Below, one piece after another: positions 16,693 to 25,266 of a stretch of 64,000 bases of DNA. The translations under genes and the position numbers were made by a program. The stretch is from Litorimonas sp051251645. GTDB taxonomy: Bacteria > Pseudomonadota > Alphaproteobacteria > Caulobacterales > Maricaulaceae. Positions within the stretch are counted from its first letter, which is position 1. Every line of letters begins with the position of its first letter. The notes under the pieces were generated by a model. It worked only from the letters and a program-made list of their open reading frames with translations, was not told the origin of the DNA and made no database searches. The stretch covers positions 3,801 to 67,800 of the forward strand of contig JBPOEY010000005.1 in the NCBI GenBank assembly GCA_051251645.1. The letters run 5' to 3'.

Positions 16693-17502
16693 ATGTCTAA
16701 ACCGCTTGTCGATTCCTCTCAACCGATTGCGCGCAATCTGGGGCCCATCAATTGGATGGGTCTGGCGACGCTGTATAAGAAAGAAGTGAAACGCTTCATG
16801 CGAGTCGGACCGCAGACCTTGCTCGCGCCGATTATTTCCAATCTACTGTATATGACGGTCTTTGTGCTGGCTTTCGCGGCCCTCCGTCCGGACCCAAGCG
16901 AATTCATGGCCTTCCTTGCGCCGGGTTTGGTGATGCTGGGTATCCTGAATAATGCCGCCGCAAATTCGTCCTCCTCTATTATGACGGGGAAGATGATGGG
17001 GTCGATCACAGATGTGTTGATGCCGCCTTTGTCCTCCATCGAATTGGCTTTGGGCTGGATCGGCGGCGCGGCCACACGCGGTGTGCTTGTGGCCATCGCG
17101 ACGGGGATCGCGCTGTCATTTTTCACTCCGCTTATCCCAACCCACATCTGGGCAGTGCTTTATTTCGGACTCAGCGCGGCGTTCATGATGTCGATGGTCG
17201 GCGTGCTGTCTGGCGTCTGGGCCGAAAAGTTCGATCAACTCGCCGTGGTCAATCAGTTCATCATCCTGCCGCTGTCATTCCTGTCCGGCACATTCTACAA
17301 GATCGACGTCCTCCCGCCGATTTTCCAAACTCTGATACAGGGCAATCCGCTGTTCTACCTGATCGATGGCTTCCGCTATGGTTTCACAGGCGAGACGGAC
17401 GCCAACCTTATGATCGGGGTTGTCTTTATCGCAGTCTTGAATATCGCTCTATTTCTCACTGTCTGGTTGGTGCTTCGCGCAGGCTGGCGGATAAAGTCCT
17501 AA
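16693..17502 (+). CDS. ABC-2 type transporter permease without adjacent ATPase
   Basis: A 269-residue membrane protein with six hydrophobic segments and the ABC-2 signature around FIILPLSFLSGTFYKIDVLPP near residues 190-210, then GNPLFYLIDGFRYGFTG. Such permeases export polysaccharides, drugs or lipids together with an ATPase. The ATG at 16693 is chosen because the family starts here; an upstream GTG at 16465 would add 76 unlikely residues. No ATPase gene is in the neighbourhood, so the partner must be elsewhere. argD follows after 12 bases and is probably co-transcribed. Confidence 0.88.
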   Translation: MSKPLVDSSQPIARNLGPINWMGLATLYKKEVKRFMRVGPQTLLAPIISNLLYMTVFVLAFAALRPDPSEFMAFLAPGLVMLGILNNAAANSSSSIMTGKMMGSITDVLMPPLSSIELALGWIGGAATRGVLVAIATGIALSFFTPLIPTHIWAVLYFGLSAAFMMSMVGVLSGVWAEKFDQLAVVNQFIILPLSFLSGTFYKIDVLPPIFQTLIQGNPLFYLIDGFRYGFTGETDANLMIGVVFIAVLNIALFLTVWLVLRAGWRIKS

Positions 17503-17514
17503 ACGGAGGCCACC

Positions 17515-18705
17515 ATGGCCAAAGGCAACCACCTTTTCGATTGTTACAATCCCCCTGAAATCACGTTTGAACGTGGCGAGGGTGCTTATCTTTATACGGA
17601 TAGTGGCGAGCGCTATCTCGATTTCATCGCCGGCATCGCGGTCAATTCCCTCGGCCACGCGCCCAAAGATATTGCTGAGGCCATAACTGCGCAGATGGGC
17701 AAGGTCTGGCACCTGTCCAACATGTTCAAAGTGCCGGGGCAGATTGATCTGTCCAAACGCTATTGCGACAGCCTATCGTGGGCGGACAAAGTCTTCTTTC
17801 AAAACTCCGGTACAGAGTCGCTTGAGTTAGCGATGAAAGCCGCGCGCCGTTACCAGTTTGGCGAAGGCCGTCCGGAGCGGGTTGACATCATCGGGTTTGG
17901 CGGAGCCTTCCACGGTCGGTCATTCGCGGCAATCAATGCGGCGGGTAATCCGAAATATCTCGAAGGTTTCGGCCCTCGTCTGCCAGGTTTTATCAATTTG
18001 CCATTCGGCGATCATGACGCGCTGAAAGAAGCGGTCGGTCCGACAACGGCGGCGATTCTCGTTGAACCCGTGCAGGGCGAAGGCGGTGTGCGGGCTTTGC
18101 CACCAGAATGCCTGCGCGGTCTGCGCGAAATGTGCGACGAAAATGATCTGATGTTGATCTATGATGAGGTCCAGTGCGGCGCAGGCCGGACCGGGGAGCT
18201 CTGGGCGCATCAATGGGTTGAGGGTGGAGAGCCTGATATCATGGCTGTGGCCAAAGGTGTGGGTGGCGGGTTCCCGCTTGGCGCGGTCATCGCGACCGAA
18301 GAGGCCGCCAAACATATGGTCCCCGGCACACACGGCACGACCTATGGCGGCAATCCGCTCGCTATGGCGGCCGGCATCGCCGTGTTCGACCGGATCAGCG
18401 ACCCAGACTTCCTAGAGCATGTGCGCGACATTTCGAATAAGTTCCGTCAGTCGCTCGCGGGGCTCAAGGATGAATTCCCAGACTTGATCGAAGATGTGCG
18501 CGGCAAAGGCTTGCTGGTCGGGTTAAAGATGAAGGTCACGGGGGATAATTTGGTCGCAAAAAACGACGCGCTGGCTCACAAGCTGATGGTCGGAACCGCA
18601 GGTGACAATGTCCTGCGAATGGCCCCGCCGCTCATTATTGGCGAAACCGAAATGCGCGAAGCGATGGATAAGCTCCGCGCGGTCTTCACGGATATGCGCA
18701 CTTAG
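17515..18705 (+). CDS. argD: Acetylornithine/succinyldiaminopimelate aminotransferase
   Basis: A 396-residue class III PLP aminotransferase. NSGTESLELAMKAARRY near 98-114 binds the cofactor phosphate, LIYDEVQCGAGRTG near 215-228 holds the ring-contacting Asp, and the PLP Lys is in MAVAKGVGGGFPLGA near 244-258. It transfers the amino group of glutamate in arginine (and often lysine) synthesis. GGAGG lies 5 bases before the ATG. It follows the ABC permease gene by 12 bases. argF is separate, at 5762. Confidence 0.95.
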   Translation: MAKGNHLFDCYNPPEITFERGEGAYLYTDSGERYLDFIAGIAVNSLGHAPKDIAEAITAQMGKVWHLSNMFKVPGQIDLSKRYCDSLSWADKVFFQNSGTESLELAMKAARRYQFGEGRPERVDIIGFGGAFHGRSFAAINAAGNPKYLEGFGPRLPGFINLPFGDHDALKEAVGPTTAAILVEPVQGEGGVRALPPECLRGLREMCDENDLMLIYDEVQCGAGRTGELWAHQWVEGGEPDIMAVAKGVGGGFPLGAVIATEEAAKHMVPGTHGTTYGGNPLAMAAGIAVFDRISDPDFLEHVRDISNKFRQSLAGLKDEFPDLIEDVRGKGLLVGLKMKVTGDNLVAKNDALAHKLMVGTAGDNVLRMAPPLIIGETEMREAMDKLRAVFTDMRT

Positions 18706-18731
18706 TATCTCGCAAGTGCTAGAGCGAAGTT

Positions 18732-19328
18732 ATGATGCCCCCCGATATCGGTCAGCAATATGATAAAATAGCCGGATGGTGGAATGAGCGTCACGATCAG
18801 TCCACTTATGGTCTAGCGCAAGTGGACCGGGCTTTGGCATTTGTGACTACTGGAGGCAAAGCGCTAGATGTTGGATGCGGATCTGGTGGGCGGTTTGTTC
18901 GGCGCCTTAAAGAGCGAGATTTTGAAGTGATAGGCGTTGACGCGTCAATGGAGATGATAACGCTGGCGCGTGCGAACCATCCCGACACGCGTTTTGTGAC
19001 TGCCAATATCATTGATTGGGAGGCAGACGAAAAGTTTGATTTCATTCTTGCGTGGGACAGTTTATTTCACCTGCCGCTTGAGCATCAAGTTCCAGTTTTG
19101 TCTAAACTGTGTGGCTTGTTGTCAAAAAACGGCCTGCTTATTCATACGTTCGGGAATGATAAAGGCGGCGACCATACGGATCAATGGCGGGGGCAGACCT
19201 TTCGATATAGCTCGATTGGTATAACTCGGAATATTGAGGTTCTGCACGATAAGGGCCTGTCGCTCTTACACCTTGAACTCGATCAATTTCCTGAAAATCA
19301 CGTCTATGCGATTTCCCAAAAATTATAA
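18732..19328 (+). CDS. Class I SAM-dependent methyltransferase
   Basis: A 198-residue protein with motif I ALDVGCGSGGRF near 39-50, motif II IGVDAS near 66-71 and FDFILAWDSLFHLP near 102-115. It belongs to the small type-11/type-25 methyltransferase group; substrate unknown. It starts 26 bases after argD and may be co-transcribed. Its last 6 bases overlap the end of the convergent EamA gene. Base composition is a little AT-richer than its neighbours. Confidence 0.85.
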   Translation: MMPPDIGQQYDKIAGWWNERHDQSTYGLAQVDRALAFVTTGGKALDVGCGSGGRFVRRLKERDFEVIGVDASMEMITLARANHPDTRFVTANIIDWEADEKFDFILAWDSLFHLPLEHQVPVLSKLCGLLSKNGLLIHTFGNDKGGDHTDQWRGQTFRYSSIGITRNIEVLHDKGLSLLHLELDQFPENHVYAISQKL

Positions 19329-20177
19329 ATTCATCATCGCCAGTCCGCTGGCGGTGATGGCGGCAAAGGCGAGGCGGCGCGCGCCGAACCCTTCTTTCAG
19401 GAAGAGCCATCCGAACAGCGCGCCAAACACGACCGCGCTTTCGCGCAAGGCACTGACCCGCGCGACCTCGGTCAAGCTCATTGCATAGAGCAACATGCCA
19501 AACGATAGCATCGACCCCAGCGCCGCGATCACCCCATAACGCCAAATCGCGCGCGCATCGCGCCATAGGGTCGGCCCGCGCAAGATGGACCCTGCAACGC
19601 CCATTTGCACCCCATCGAGCACGAACAGCCAGACAATATAGGTGAACGGGCTGTCGACCATCCGAACCCCGCGCGCATCCAGCACGGAATAGAGCGCGAT
19701 AGCGGCGGCGGTGAAGCCAGCAAACAACAACGCCGACCGCGGCGCATCAATGCCGGACACAGACTTGCCGGGTTTAAGGACAAACCCAAACACGCCCAAT
19801 GTGGCGATGATCAAGCCAGCCCACTCGATAGGGCGCAGCGATTCCTTTAGAAAAAGGAAGGCGGCCACGGCGACGAGGATCGGCGCACCGCCGCGCATGA
19901 CGGGAAAAACAAGCGATAGATCGCCCCGCGTGAGCGCATTAATCAACCCGAATTGATAGGCCCCATGTGCCATTAAACTGAGTGCGAGCGCGACCCAAAC
20001 AGGGCCTGTGGGGAAGGGCACAAATAAGATCGCTGGGAGCGTAAGAATCGCTGCGGTGACTGACAGCACGACCCGCGCCATCAAAATATCCTGTCCGGCT
20101 TTTACGACGGCATTGACAGCGGCGAGGCTAACCGCGCTGGTCAAGCCGAGCAGGATAGCGAGTGTTGTGGGGGTCAT
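19323..20177 (-). CDS. EamA/DMT-family transporter
   Basis: A 284-residue inner-membrane protein with ten hydrophobic helices arranged as two repeats of five, as in the drug/metabolite transporter superfamily. RGDLSLVFPVMRGGAPILVA near 84-103 and the mirrored LTEVARVSALRESAVVFGALFG near 240-261 are the two EamA-type repeats. The substrate is not predictable. It ends tail-to-tail with the methyltransferase gene. Confidence 0.88.
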   Translation of the reverse strand: MTPTTLAILLGLTSAVSLAAVNAVVKAGQDILMARVVLSVTAAILTLPAILFVPFPTGPVWVALALSLMAHGAYQFGLINALTRGDLSLVFPVMRGGAPILVAVAAFLFLKESLRPIEWAGLIIATLGVFGFVLKPGKSVSGIDAPRSALLFAGFTAAAIALYSVLDARGVRMVDSPFTYIVWLFVLDGVQMGVAGSILRGPTLWRDARAIWRYGVIAALGSMLSFGMLLYAMSLTEVARVSALRESAVVFGALFGWLFLKEGFGARRLAFAAITASGLAMMNL

Positions 20178-20442
20178 GATGGGGTCGCTGGCCTGTTTCT
20201 ATTCGACGGGGTTAGCCGACGCGCGACCCGATGTCTCGCAAGTCCGGTGGAGGTCGTGTCATCTTTACAAGTAACAGACGGTTTTACGAATTTGACGCCC
20301 ATCACTTTTATAATCGCACAGAGGAGTATTTGAGTAGACGTTGGGCCAGCGCCCCGCTGCAAACCCGACGGACCCCACACGCGTGAGGGTCGGATTTTAT
20401 GCCCGTTCGCACAATAGGCAGGCCGAGCAAAGGAATAGATTT

Positions 20443-20694
20443 ATGAGCCATACGCCCCATGAACTCGCCGCAGATTTTCCAGAATATGCTAAACAATTGC
20501 ACCAGCTAAAGACAACGGACGCTCATTTTCGAAAGCTAGCAGACAAATACCACGACATTAATCGGGACGTTCATCGCGCCGAAACCAATATTGAACCGAC
20601 ATCAGATGACAATATGGTAGACATGCGGAAACAACGCGCCGTCCTCAAGGATGAAATCTATGGCCTGTTGAAAGCATGTGCTGTGTCTGAATAA
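20443..20694 (+). CDS. DUF465 (YdcH-type) small protein
   Basis: An 83-residue, highly charged, mainly helical protein. HELAADFPEYAKQLHQLK and HFRKLADKYHDINRDVHR match the DUF465/YdcH family, whose members form short helical hairpins or coiled coils of unknown role. The ATG at 20443 is supported by AAAGGA just upstream; a longer reading from 20341 has no support. Confidence 0.88.
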   Translation: MSHTPHELAADFPEYAKQLHQLKTTDAHFRKLADKYHDINRDVHRAETNIEPTSDDNMVDMRKQRAVLKDEIYGLLKACAVSE

Positions 20695-20771
20695 AGAGGG
20701 CGCTGCCAAGGGCGAAAGACCAAGAATGTCGAGACTAAAACGTTAGACGCGTTTCGCTTTTCTGCGGGTCA

Positions 20772-21662
20772 TCACTCACTAAAGAAATGCAAGTTTTTTC
20801 GACCCTTCGCGATCCGGTCGATGTCCTGCAACTCTGACAAATACGTCTCCAGATACTCTAGCGGGATCATATTGGGGCCATCGCTCGGTGCGCTGGCGGG
20901 GTCTTGATGGGTTTCGGCGAAGATGCCGGCCACGCCAACGGCGATCGCGGCGCGGGACAGGGTGGGTACCATTTCGCGTTGGCCGCCACTGGTGGCGCCT
21001 TGACCGCCCGGTTGCTGCACGCTGTGGGTCGCATCGAAAATGATCGGTAGGCCTGTGTCACGCGCCATCGTCGGCAGACCCCGGAAATCACTGACGAGTG
21101 TGTTATAGCCAAAGCTTGCGCCGCGTTCGGTCAGCAGCACATTCGGATTGCCTGCATCCAAAACCTTTTGGGCGACATTTTTCATATCACTAGGGGAGAG
21201 GAACTGGCCTTTTTTGATCTTAATGACACGGCCTGTTGCGGCAGCGGCGATTAACAGATCGGTCTGGCGGCAGAGAAAGGCAGGGATTTGCAAGACATCC
21301 ACGACCTCGCCGACGACCGCACATTGATCGGGCAAATGGATATCCGTCAGGACAGGCACGCCAAACGTGTCTTTGACAGCTTGGAAAACGGGCAGGGCCT
21401 CGTGCAACCCGACACCGCGTTCTGAGCTCATACTCGTCCGGTTCGCTTTGTCGAAACTGGTTTTATAGACAAAGCTGATCCCAAGCTTGTCGGTAATCTT
21501 TTTAATCGCCTCGGCCATGAAGAGCGCGTGATCGCGATTTTCCATCGCGCACGGACCCGCGAAGAGCGAAAAGGGCAGGTCATTGCCAAAGGTGACATCG
21601 CCAGCTGGCGCGGCGATTGTGACGTGATGAAAATTGGTAGCGGTCATGGTTTGGTCCATCAT
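20772..21662 (-). CDS. kdsA: 3-deoxy-8-phosphooctulonate synthase
   Basis: A 296-residue TIM-barrel enzyme that condenses arabinose 5-phosphate and phosphoenolpyruvate to Kdo 8-phosphate for lipid A-core synthesis. Visible motifs are LFAGPCAMEN near 33-42, YKTSFDKANR near 66-75, LTDIHLPDQC near 103-112 and FDATHSVQQPGG near 204-215. In the second, Asp-Lys-Ala-Asn-Arg is the PEP/A5P binding loop. The start region overlaps the upstream of divergent kdsD; starts at 21662, 21659 or 21647 are all possible. Confidence 0.96.
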   Translation of the reverse strand: MMDQTMTATNFHHVTIAAPAGDVTFGNDLPFSLFAGPCAMENRDHALFMAEAIKKITDKLGISFVYKTSFDKANRTSMSSERGVGLHEALPVFQAVKDTFGVPVLTDIHLPDQCAVVGEVVDVLQIPAFLCRQTDLLIAAAATGRVIKIKKGQFLSPSDMKNVAQKVLDAGNPNVLLTERGASFGYNTLVSDFRGLPTMARDTGLPIIFDATHSVQQPGGQGATSGGQREMVPTLSRAAIAVGVAGIFAETHQDPASAPSDGPNMIPLEYLETYLSELQDIDRIAKGRKNLHFFSE

Positions 21663-21723
21663 GGCTTTACCCGGTTCGGAGCGGGGGCTAAGTCGGTCCT
21701 CTTATGACAGCAAGACACGAAAC

Positions 21724-22722
21724 ATGACAGACCGTTCCTTCACACAGCCGACACCGGCTGCGCGCACCTTGCACGACGCCCGCCGCACGGTAGAGATTGA
21801 GCGCGATGGGCTGGATGCGCTCGTGGGTGCATTGGCAGATGGGTCCACATTGAGCGATGCGCTCGTGGCGACTGTGGCCGCGGTGCGTAATGCGCCGGGA
21901 CGCGTTGTCGTGTCCGGTATGGGGAAATCCGGCCATGTCGCGCGCAAGATTGCCGCGACGATGGCCAGCACGGGCACCCCCGCCACTTTCGTTCACCCCG
22001 CCGAAGCGAGCCACGGCGATCTCGGCATGATTGGCACGGATGATTTGGTGTTGGCGTTGTCGAACTCTGGGGAGACGCGAGAGCTCTCAGACATTGTCAA
22101 TTATTGCGCACGCTTTGACATTCCATTGGTCGCAATCACCTCGGTCGCGCTCAGCTCACTGGCCAAGGCGGCGGATCATTTGCTGTTGTTGCCGGTGGCT
22201 GACGAAGCCTGCTCAGTTACGCGCGCGCCCACCACGTCGACAACCTTAATGATGGCGCTCGGCGATGCGCTCGCGGTGGCGTTGCTGCGGGACCGAGGCT
22301 TTGATCGGGATGATTTCAAAACCTATCATCCGGGCGGGAAGCTCGGGGCTGCGTTCCAACGTGTGTCCGATGTCATGGCGACGGGTGCGATGCCACTCGC
22401 GAGCGCGGACATGTCAGTGCAAGAACTTGTGTCGATAATCACACAAGGCGGCGCGGGGACGGCGGGCATTGTGCGCAATGGAAAGCTGGTCGGGGTTGTG
22501 ACGGACGGGGATTTACGCCGAAATATTGGTCGTGATCTGATGCGCTTAAAAGCGCAGGACGTTATGACCAACCATCCGGTCACAGTCGATGCGGATACAC
22601 TGGCGGCGGATGCACTCGGGCTGCTTAATCGTAAACGGATCCAAGTTTTATTTGTGGTCAAGGACGACACACCCGTCGGCCTGCTTCATGTCCATGATTT
22701 CCTCAAAGAAGGCGTGGCTTAA
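21724..22722 (+). CDS. kdsD: Arabinose-5-phosphate isomerase
   Basis: A 332-residue protein: an N-terminal SIS sugar isomerase domain (GKSGHVARKIAATMASTGTPATFVHP near 66-90, ALSNSGETRELSD near 115-127) and two CBS domains from about 210 to the end. It converts ribulose 5-phosphate to arabinose 5-phosphate, the substrate of KdsA, whose gene is divergent. The ATG at 21724 fits family length; a start at 21634 would extend into the kdsA start. The stop overlaps the end of the convergent histidine phosphatase gene by 4 bases. Confidence 0.95.
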   Translation: MTDRSFTQPTPAARTLHDARRTVEIERDGLDALVGALADGSTLSDALVATVAAVRNAPGRVVVSGMGKSGHVARKIAATMASTGTPATFVHPAEASHGDLGMIGTDDLVLALSNSGETRELSDIVNYCARFDIPLVAITSVALSSLAKAADHLLLLPVADEACSVTRAPTTSTTLMMALGDALAVALLRDRGFDRDDFKTYHPGGKLGAAFQRVSDVMATGAMPLASADMSVQELVSIITQGGAGTAGIVRNGKLVGVVTDGDLRRNIGRDLMRLKAQDVMTNHPVTVDADTLAADALGLLNRKRIQVLFVVKDDTPVGLLHVHDFLKEGVA

Positions 22723-23306
22723 AGCTTAGGCGGCCTGACGTTCCAGTCTGTTACGCGCCAGCCGTTGGCCTGCTCTTCGATCACGCCGTAAGCGCCCGTC
22801 TTCAGTTTGCGTTCGGCGTTATCATGCTGCGCAACATCCAGCGCGAAACGGGCAATCCCGTTGCTGGTCACGATCAGCGTCGTGCCAACGGACTCGGCTA
22901 ACATAGCAGTCCAATCCGCTTTGATCTGATCCGGGTCGACCCGCCAACCCTGCGGCGGAACCGCAGCTCTATCCCAGAGGGCAATAACGTCTTCGCCGAG
23001 CCGAGCGACAACGTCGACTTCCGCTTGTCCTTCATCGGGACCATAGTCGATTTCTAACAAGCGATCATCAAAGACAATATCTGTCGCGATAGCCGTGGCC
23101 GTCTGCGTTGTGCGTTTGAGCGGGGAACTCATGACCCGATTAAACGACATGTCTGCAAAAAAAGCACCCAGCGCGTCAGCCTGCACTTGCCCGGAGGGGG
23201 ACAAAGGCAAATCCGTGCCCCGTCCGACCCGGCGGATGATATCGCCCGGATCAAATGTATTGCCGTGGCGCACAATAATGACGCGCCTCTTTGCCCCGAA
23301 TTTCAT
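22719..23306 (-). CDS. Histidine phosphatase family protein
   Basis: A 195-residue phosphoglycerate mutase-like protein. VRHGNT near 12-17 carries the phosphohistidine and SPLKRTTQTATAI near 60-72 the second arginine; TLIVTSNGIARF has Asn where most members have the second catalytic His. Its start overlaps the end of kdsB by 4 bases, so the two are translationally coupled. No kdsC (Kdo 8-phosphate phosphatase) is seen here; this protein occupies the place where that step would fit, but the assignment is only a hypothesis. Confidence 0.85.
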   Translation of the reverse strand: MKFGAKRRVIIVRHGNTFDPGDIIRRVGRGTDLPLSPSGQVQADALGAFFADMSFNRVMSSPLKRTTQTATAIATDIVFDDRLLEIDYGPDEGQAEVDVVARLGEDVIALWDRAAVPPQGWRVDPDQIKADWTAMLAESVGTTLIVTSNGIARFALDVAQHDNAERKLKTGAYGVIEEQANGWRVTDWNVRPPKL

Positions 23307-24085
23307 AAGGAGAGTGCTTTCAATTTAGCTTCCGCCCGTGCGACATCTTCGGGTGTGTCGATCCCGGCTTGGCTCATGGGGTGGCTGTCCACGCGCGCAC
23401 AGGCGATGATCATGTCGTTCTCCAAGGCGCGTAGCTGTTCCAACCCTTCGAGCGCCTCATAGGCCGATGCAGGTAGGGTGACGTAACGGGCGAGCGCATC
23501 GCGACGATAAGCATAAAGCCCGACATGTTGCAGGACGGGCGAGGTCTCACTGCCCTGGCGCAAAGCCGCTTCCTTGCGAATGGCGGGCACGATGTTTTTC
23601 GAAAACCACCGCGCCCGTCCCGCGTCGTCAACAATCGCGCATGTCCCGGAAAACGGTGTCGTCTGTTTGGCCGCGCGGAACTCGTCAAGCGCGGCCCAGC
23701 TCAGCGCCACAATGGGTGTTGCGATATCGGCGTCCGGGTCGCGGACCAGCGCGTCTAGGCAGGCTTGCACATAAGACGGCGGCGTAAAGGGCGCGTCGCC
23801 TTGCAAATTGACGATGATGTCGGCGTCAGGGTCAAACAGGTCAGCCGCCGCCTTTGCGCGGTCGGATCCGCTCGGCAAATCCGGGTCGGTCATGACAACG
23901 GGCAGATTATGCGTGGCGCAGAAATTTTCGATCCGGCTATCATCTGTCGCGACGACGAAGTTTCCGATACGTCGGGCCACATCCGCAGTGCGTTGCAACA
24001 TGGGGATGCCGCCAATCTCTGCCAGCGGCTTTCCGGGAAAACGGGTTGAGGCGTAGCGGGCTGGGATGACGATCAGGGATTTCAT
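23303..24085 (-). CDS. kdsB: 3-deoxy-manno-octulosonate cytidylyltransferase
   Basis: A 260-residue enzyme activating Kdo as CMP-Kdo. IPARYASTRFPGKPLAEIGG near 7-26 is the CTP-binding signature, VVATDDSRI near 45-53, and NLQGDAPF near 93-100 the metal site. It follows the RibD-like gene with a 4-base overlap and overlaps the phosphatase gene by 4 bases, so the three form one tight operon on the minus strand. Confidence 0.96.
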   Translation of the reverse strand: MKSLIVIPARYASTRFPGKPLAEIGGIPMLQRTADVARRIGNFVVATDDSRIENFCATHNLPVVMTDPDLPSGSDRAKAAADLFDPDADIIVNLQGDAPFTPPSYVQACLDALVRDPDADIATPIVALSWAALDEFRAAKQTTPFSGTCAIVDDAGRARWFSKNIVPAIRKEAALRQGSETSPVLQHVGLYAYRRDALARYVTLPASAYEALEGLEQLRALENDMIIACARVDSHPMSQAGIDTPEDVARAEAKLKALSL

Positions 24086-25140
24086 GAGGATTGGTATATC
24101 GGATCATTAACAGCGCGAAACCAGTCTTCATAGCCCGCGAGGTGCAGCAGCTCGACATTGTGCGTGTGCAAATGCGCTAATCCTGTTTGTGCAGTGAAGG
24201 TTGTGTCCTCCGCCACGCCGTAAATGACACGTTGAACCCCGGCGTCGACCAGCCGTTGCGCACAGCCCGTCGGTTTGGATGCGCGCGTGAGGCAAGGTTC
24301 GAGTGTGCAGATGACCGTGTGTGGCGGGGCATCCAGTTTGGACAACATCGCTTCTTCGGCATGATCATTTGGTCCTGTTTCTCGGCTATATCCTGTCGCC
24401 AAAATGTTTAGCTCTTCGGTGCAGGCGATTGCGCCAACCGCAAACGCCGTTTCGGACGGTGGGCATTGTTCTGATAGTTTGAATGCATGCGCCATCAACG
24501 GCATGGCGCGGGACAAGAGAAGGTCGATATGAAAGACGCGGGTGTCACCGAGGTCTTCCGTGCCGGTCACATGCATCGCCGCCATGAACGTCTCAAGATC
24601 ATCAAACAGGCGCGCATGCCCGGTATCCCCCAATTCACGCGTGCTGATCGCCAGCCTTAAATAGTGGGCGTGCGGCAAAGCCAAGCGGAGCATTTGAGCG
24701 CCGCCTTCGATCAGGATATCTGATAGGGATCGTGTTTTGGCGAGGGCGAGGATTGCGTCAACGGGGTCGCCGTTAAATAACTTTACTGAACCGGACGAAT
24801 TTGTGGGCGATTGTGACAGAATGATAGTTTCCGCAGTCCCCGTTTTGAAAAACGCGCGATCAAGGGGGATGTCGCCAGACCGTGTCACAACGACTTTCAC
24901 GGGATCGGGCGCGCGGCCCGCCGTTCTGCGTGCGGTAATGTGGGCATTGCCGCGCGTGGCGAGGGATGGATTATCCCGGCGCAAAGTTTCTGCGCCAATG
25001 ACGATCATGTCCATCTGCGCTCGCATGGCGAGCACGCCCTCTAGATCTTCTGGCGACGATAGGATCGCGCGTGCGGACGCCGTGTCATCGAGGTAGCCGT
25101 CGGACGAGACAGCGCAGGAAAGGTGGAGCGTTATGGGCAC
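24082..25140 (-). CDS. RibD-like protein with inverted order: reductase then deaminase domain
   Basis: A 352-residue protein. Residues 1 to about 210 resemble the RibD C-terminal/dihydrofolate reductase-like domain (HLSCAVSSDGYLDD, MIVIGAETLRRDNPSL, ILIEGGAQML). Residues about 220-352 resemble the RibD deaminase domain with H-A-E in NDHAEEAM and the second zinc site CTLEPC followed by a Cys 10 residues on. Standard RibD has the deaminase first. Together the parts could perform both steps of riboflavin pyrimidine processing. The gene overlaps kdsB by 4 bases, so it lies outside any rib operon in this window. Confidence 0.8.
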   Translation of the reverse strand: MPITLHLSCAVSSDGYLDDTASARAILSSPEDLEGVLAMRAQMDMIVIGAETLRRDNPSLATRGNAHITARRTAGRAPDPVKVVVTRSGDIPLDRAFFKTGTAETIILSQSPTNSSGSVKLFNGDPVDAILALAKTRSLSDILIEGGAQMLRLALPHAHYLRLAISTRELGDTGHARLFDDLETFMAAMHVTGTEDLGDTRVFHIDLLLSRAMPLMAHAFKLSEQCPPSETAFAVGAIACTEELNILATGYSRETGPNDHAEEAMLSKLDAPPHTVICTLEPCLTRASKPTGCAQRLVDAGVQRVIYGVAEDTTFTAQTGLAHLHTHNVELLHLAGYEDWFRAVNDPIYQSS

Positions 25141-25266
25141 AGTGTCGCGCTAGCGCAGTCCAGCGCTGAGGCCAAGTTCAGATGAGCACCATAGAGAATG
25201 GAGCATCCGTCACATCCCGCCGACGAAGTCGATGGGAGGCGTTAGATTTAACGGAGCGCGCGTGCT

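Noticed and set aside
20371..20391. Imperfect hairpin upstream of the DUF465 gene
   Set aside because: The stem is short with bulges and not followed by T; it could be chance.
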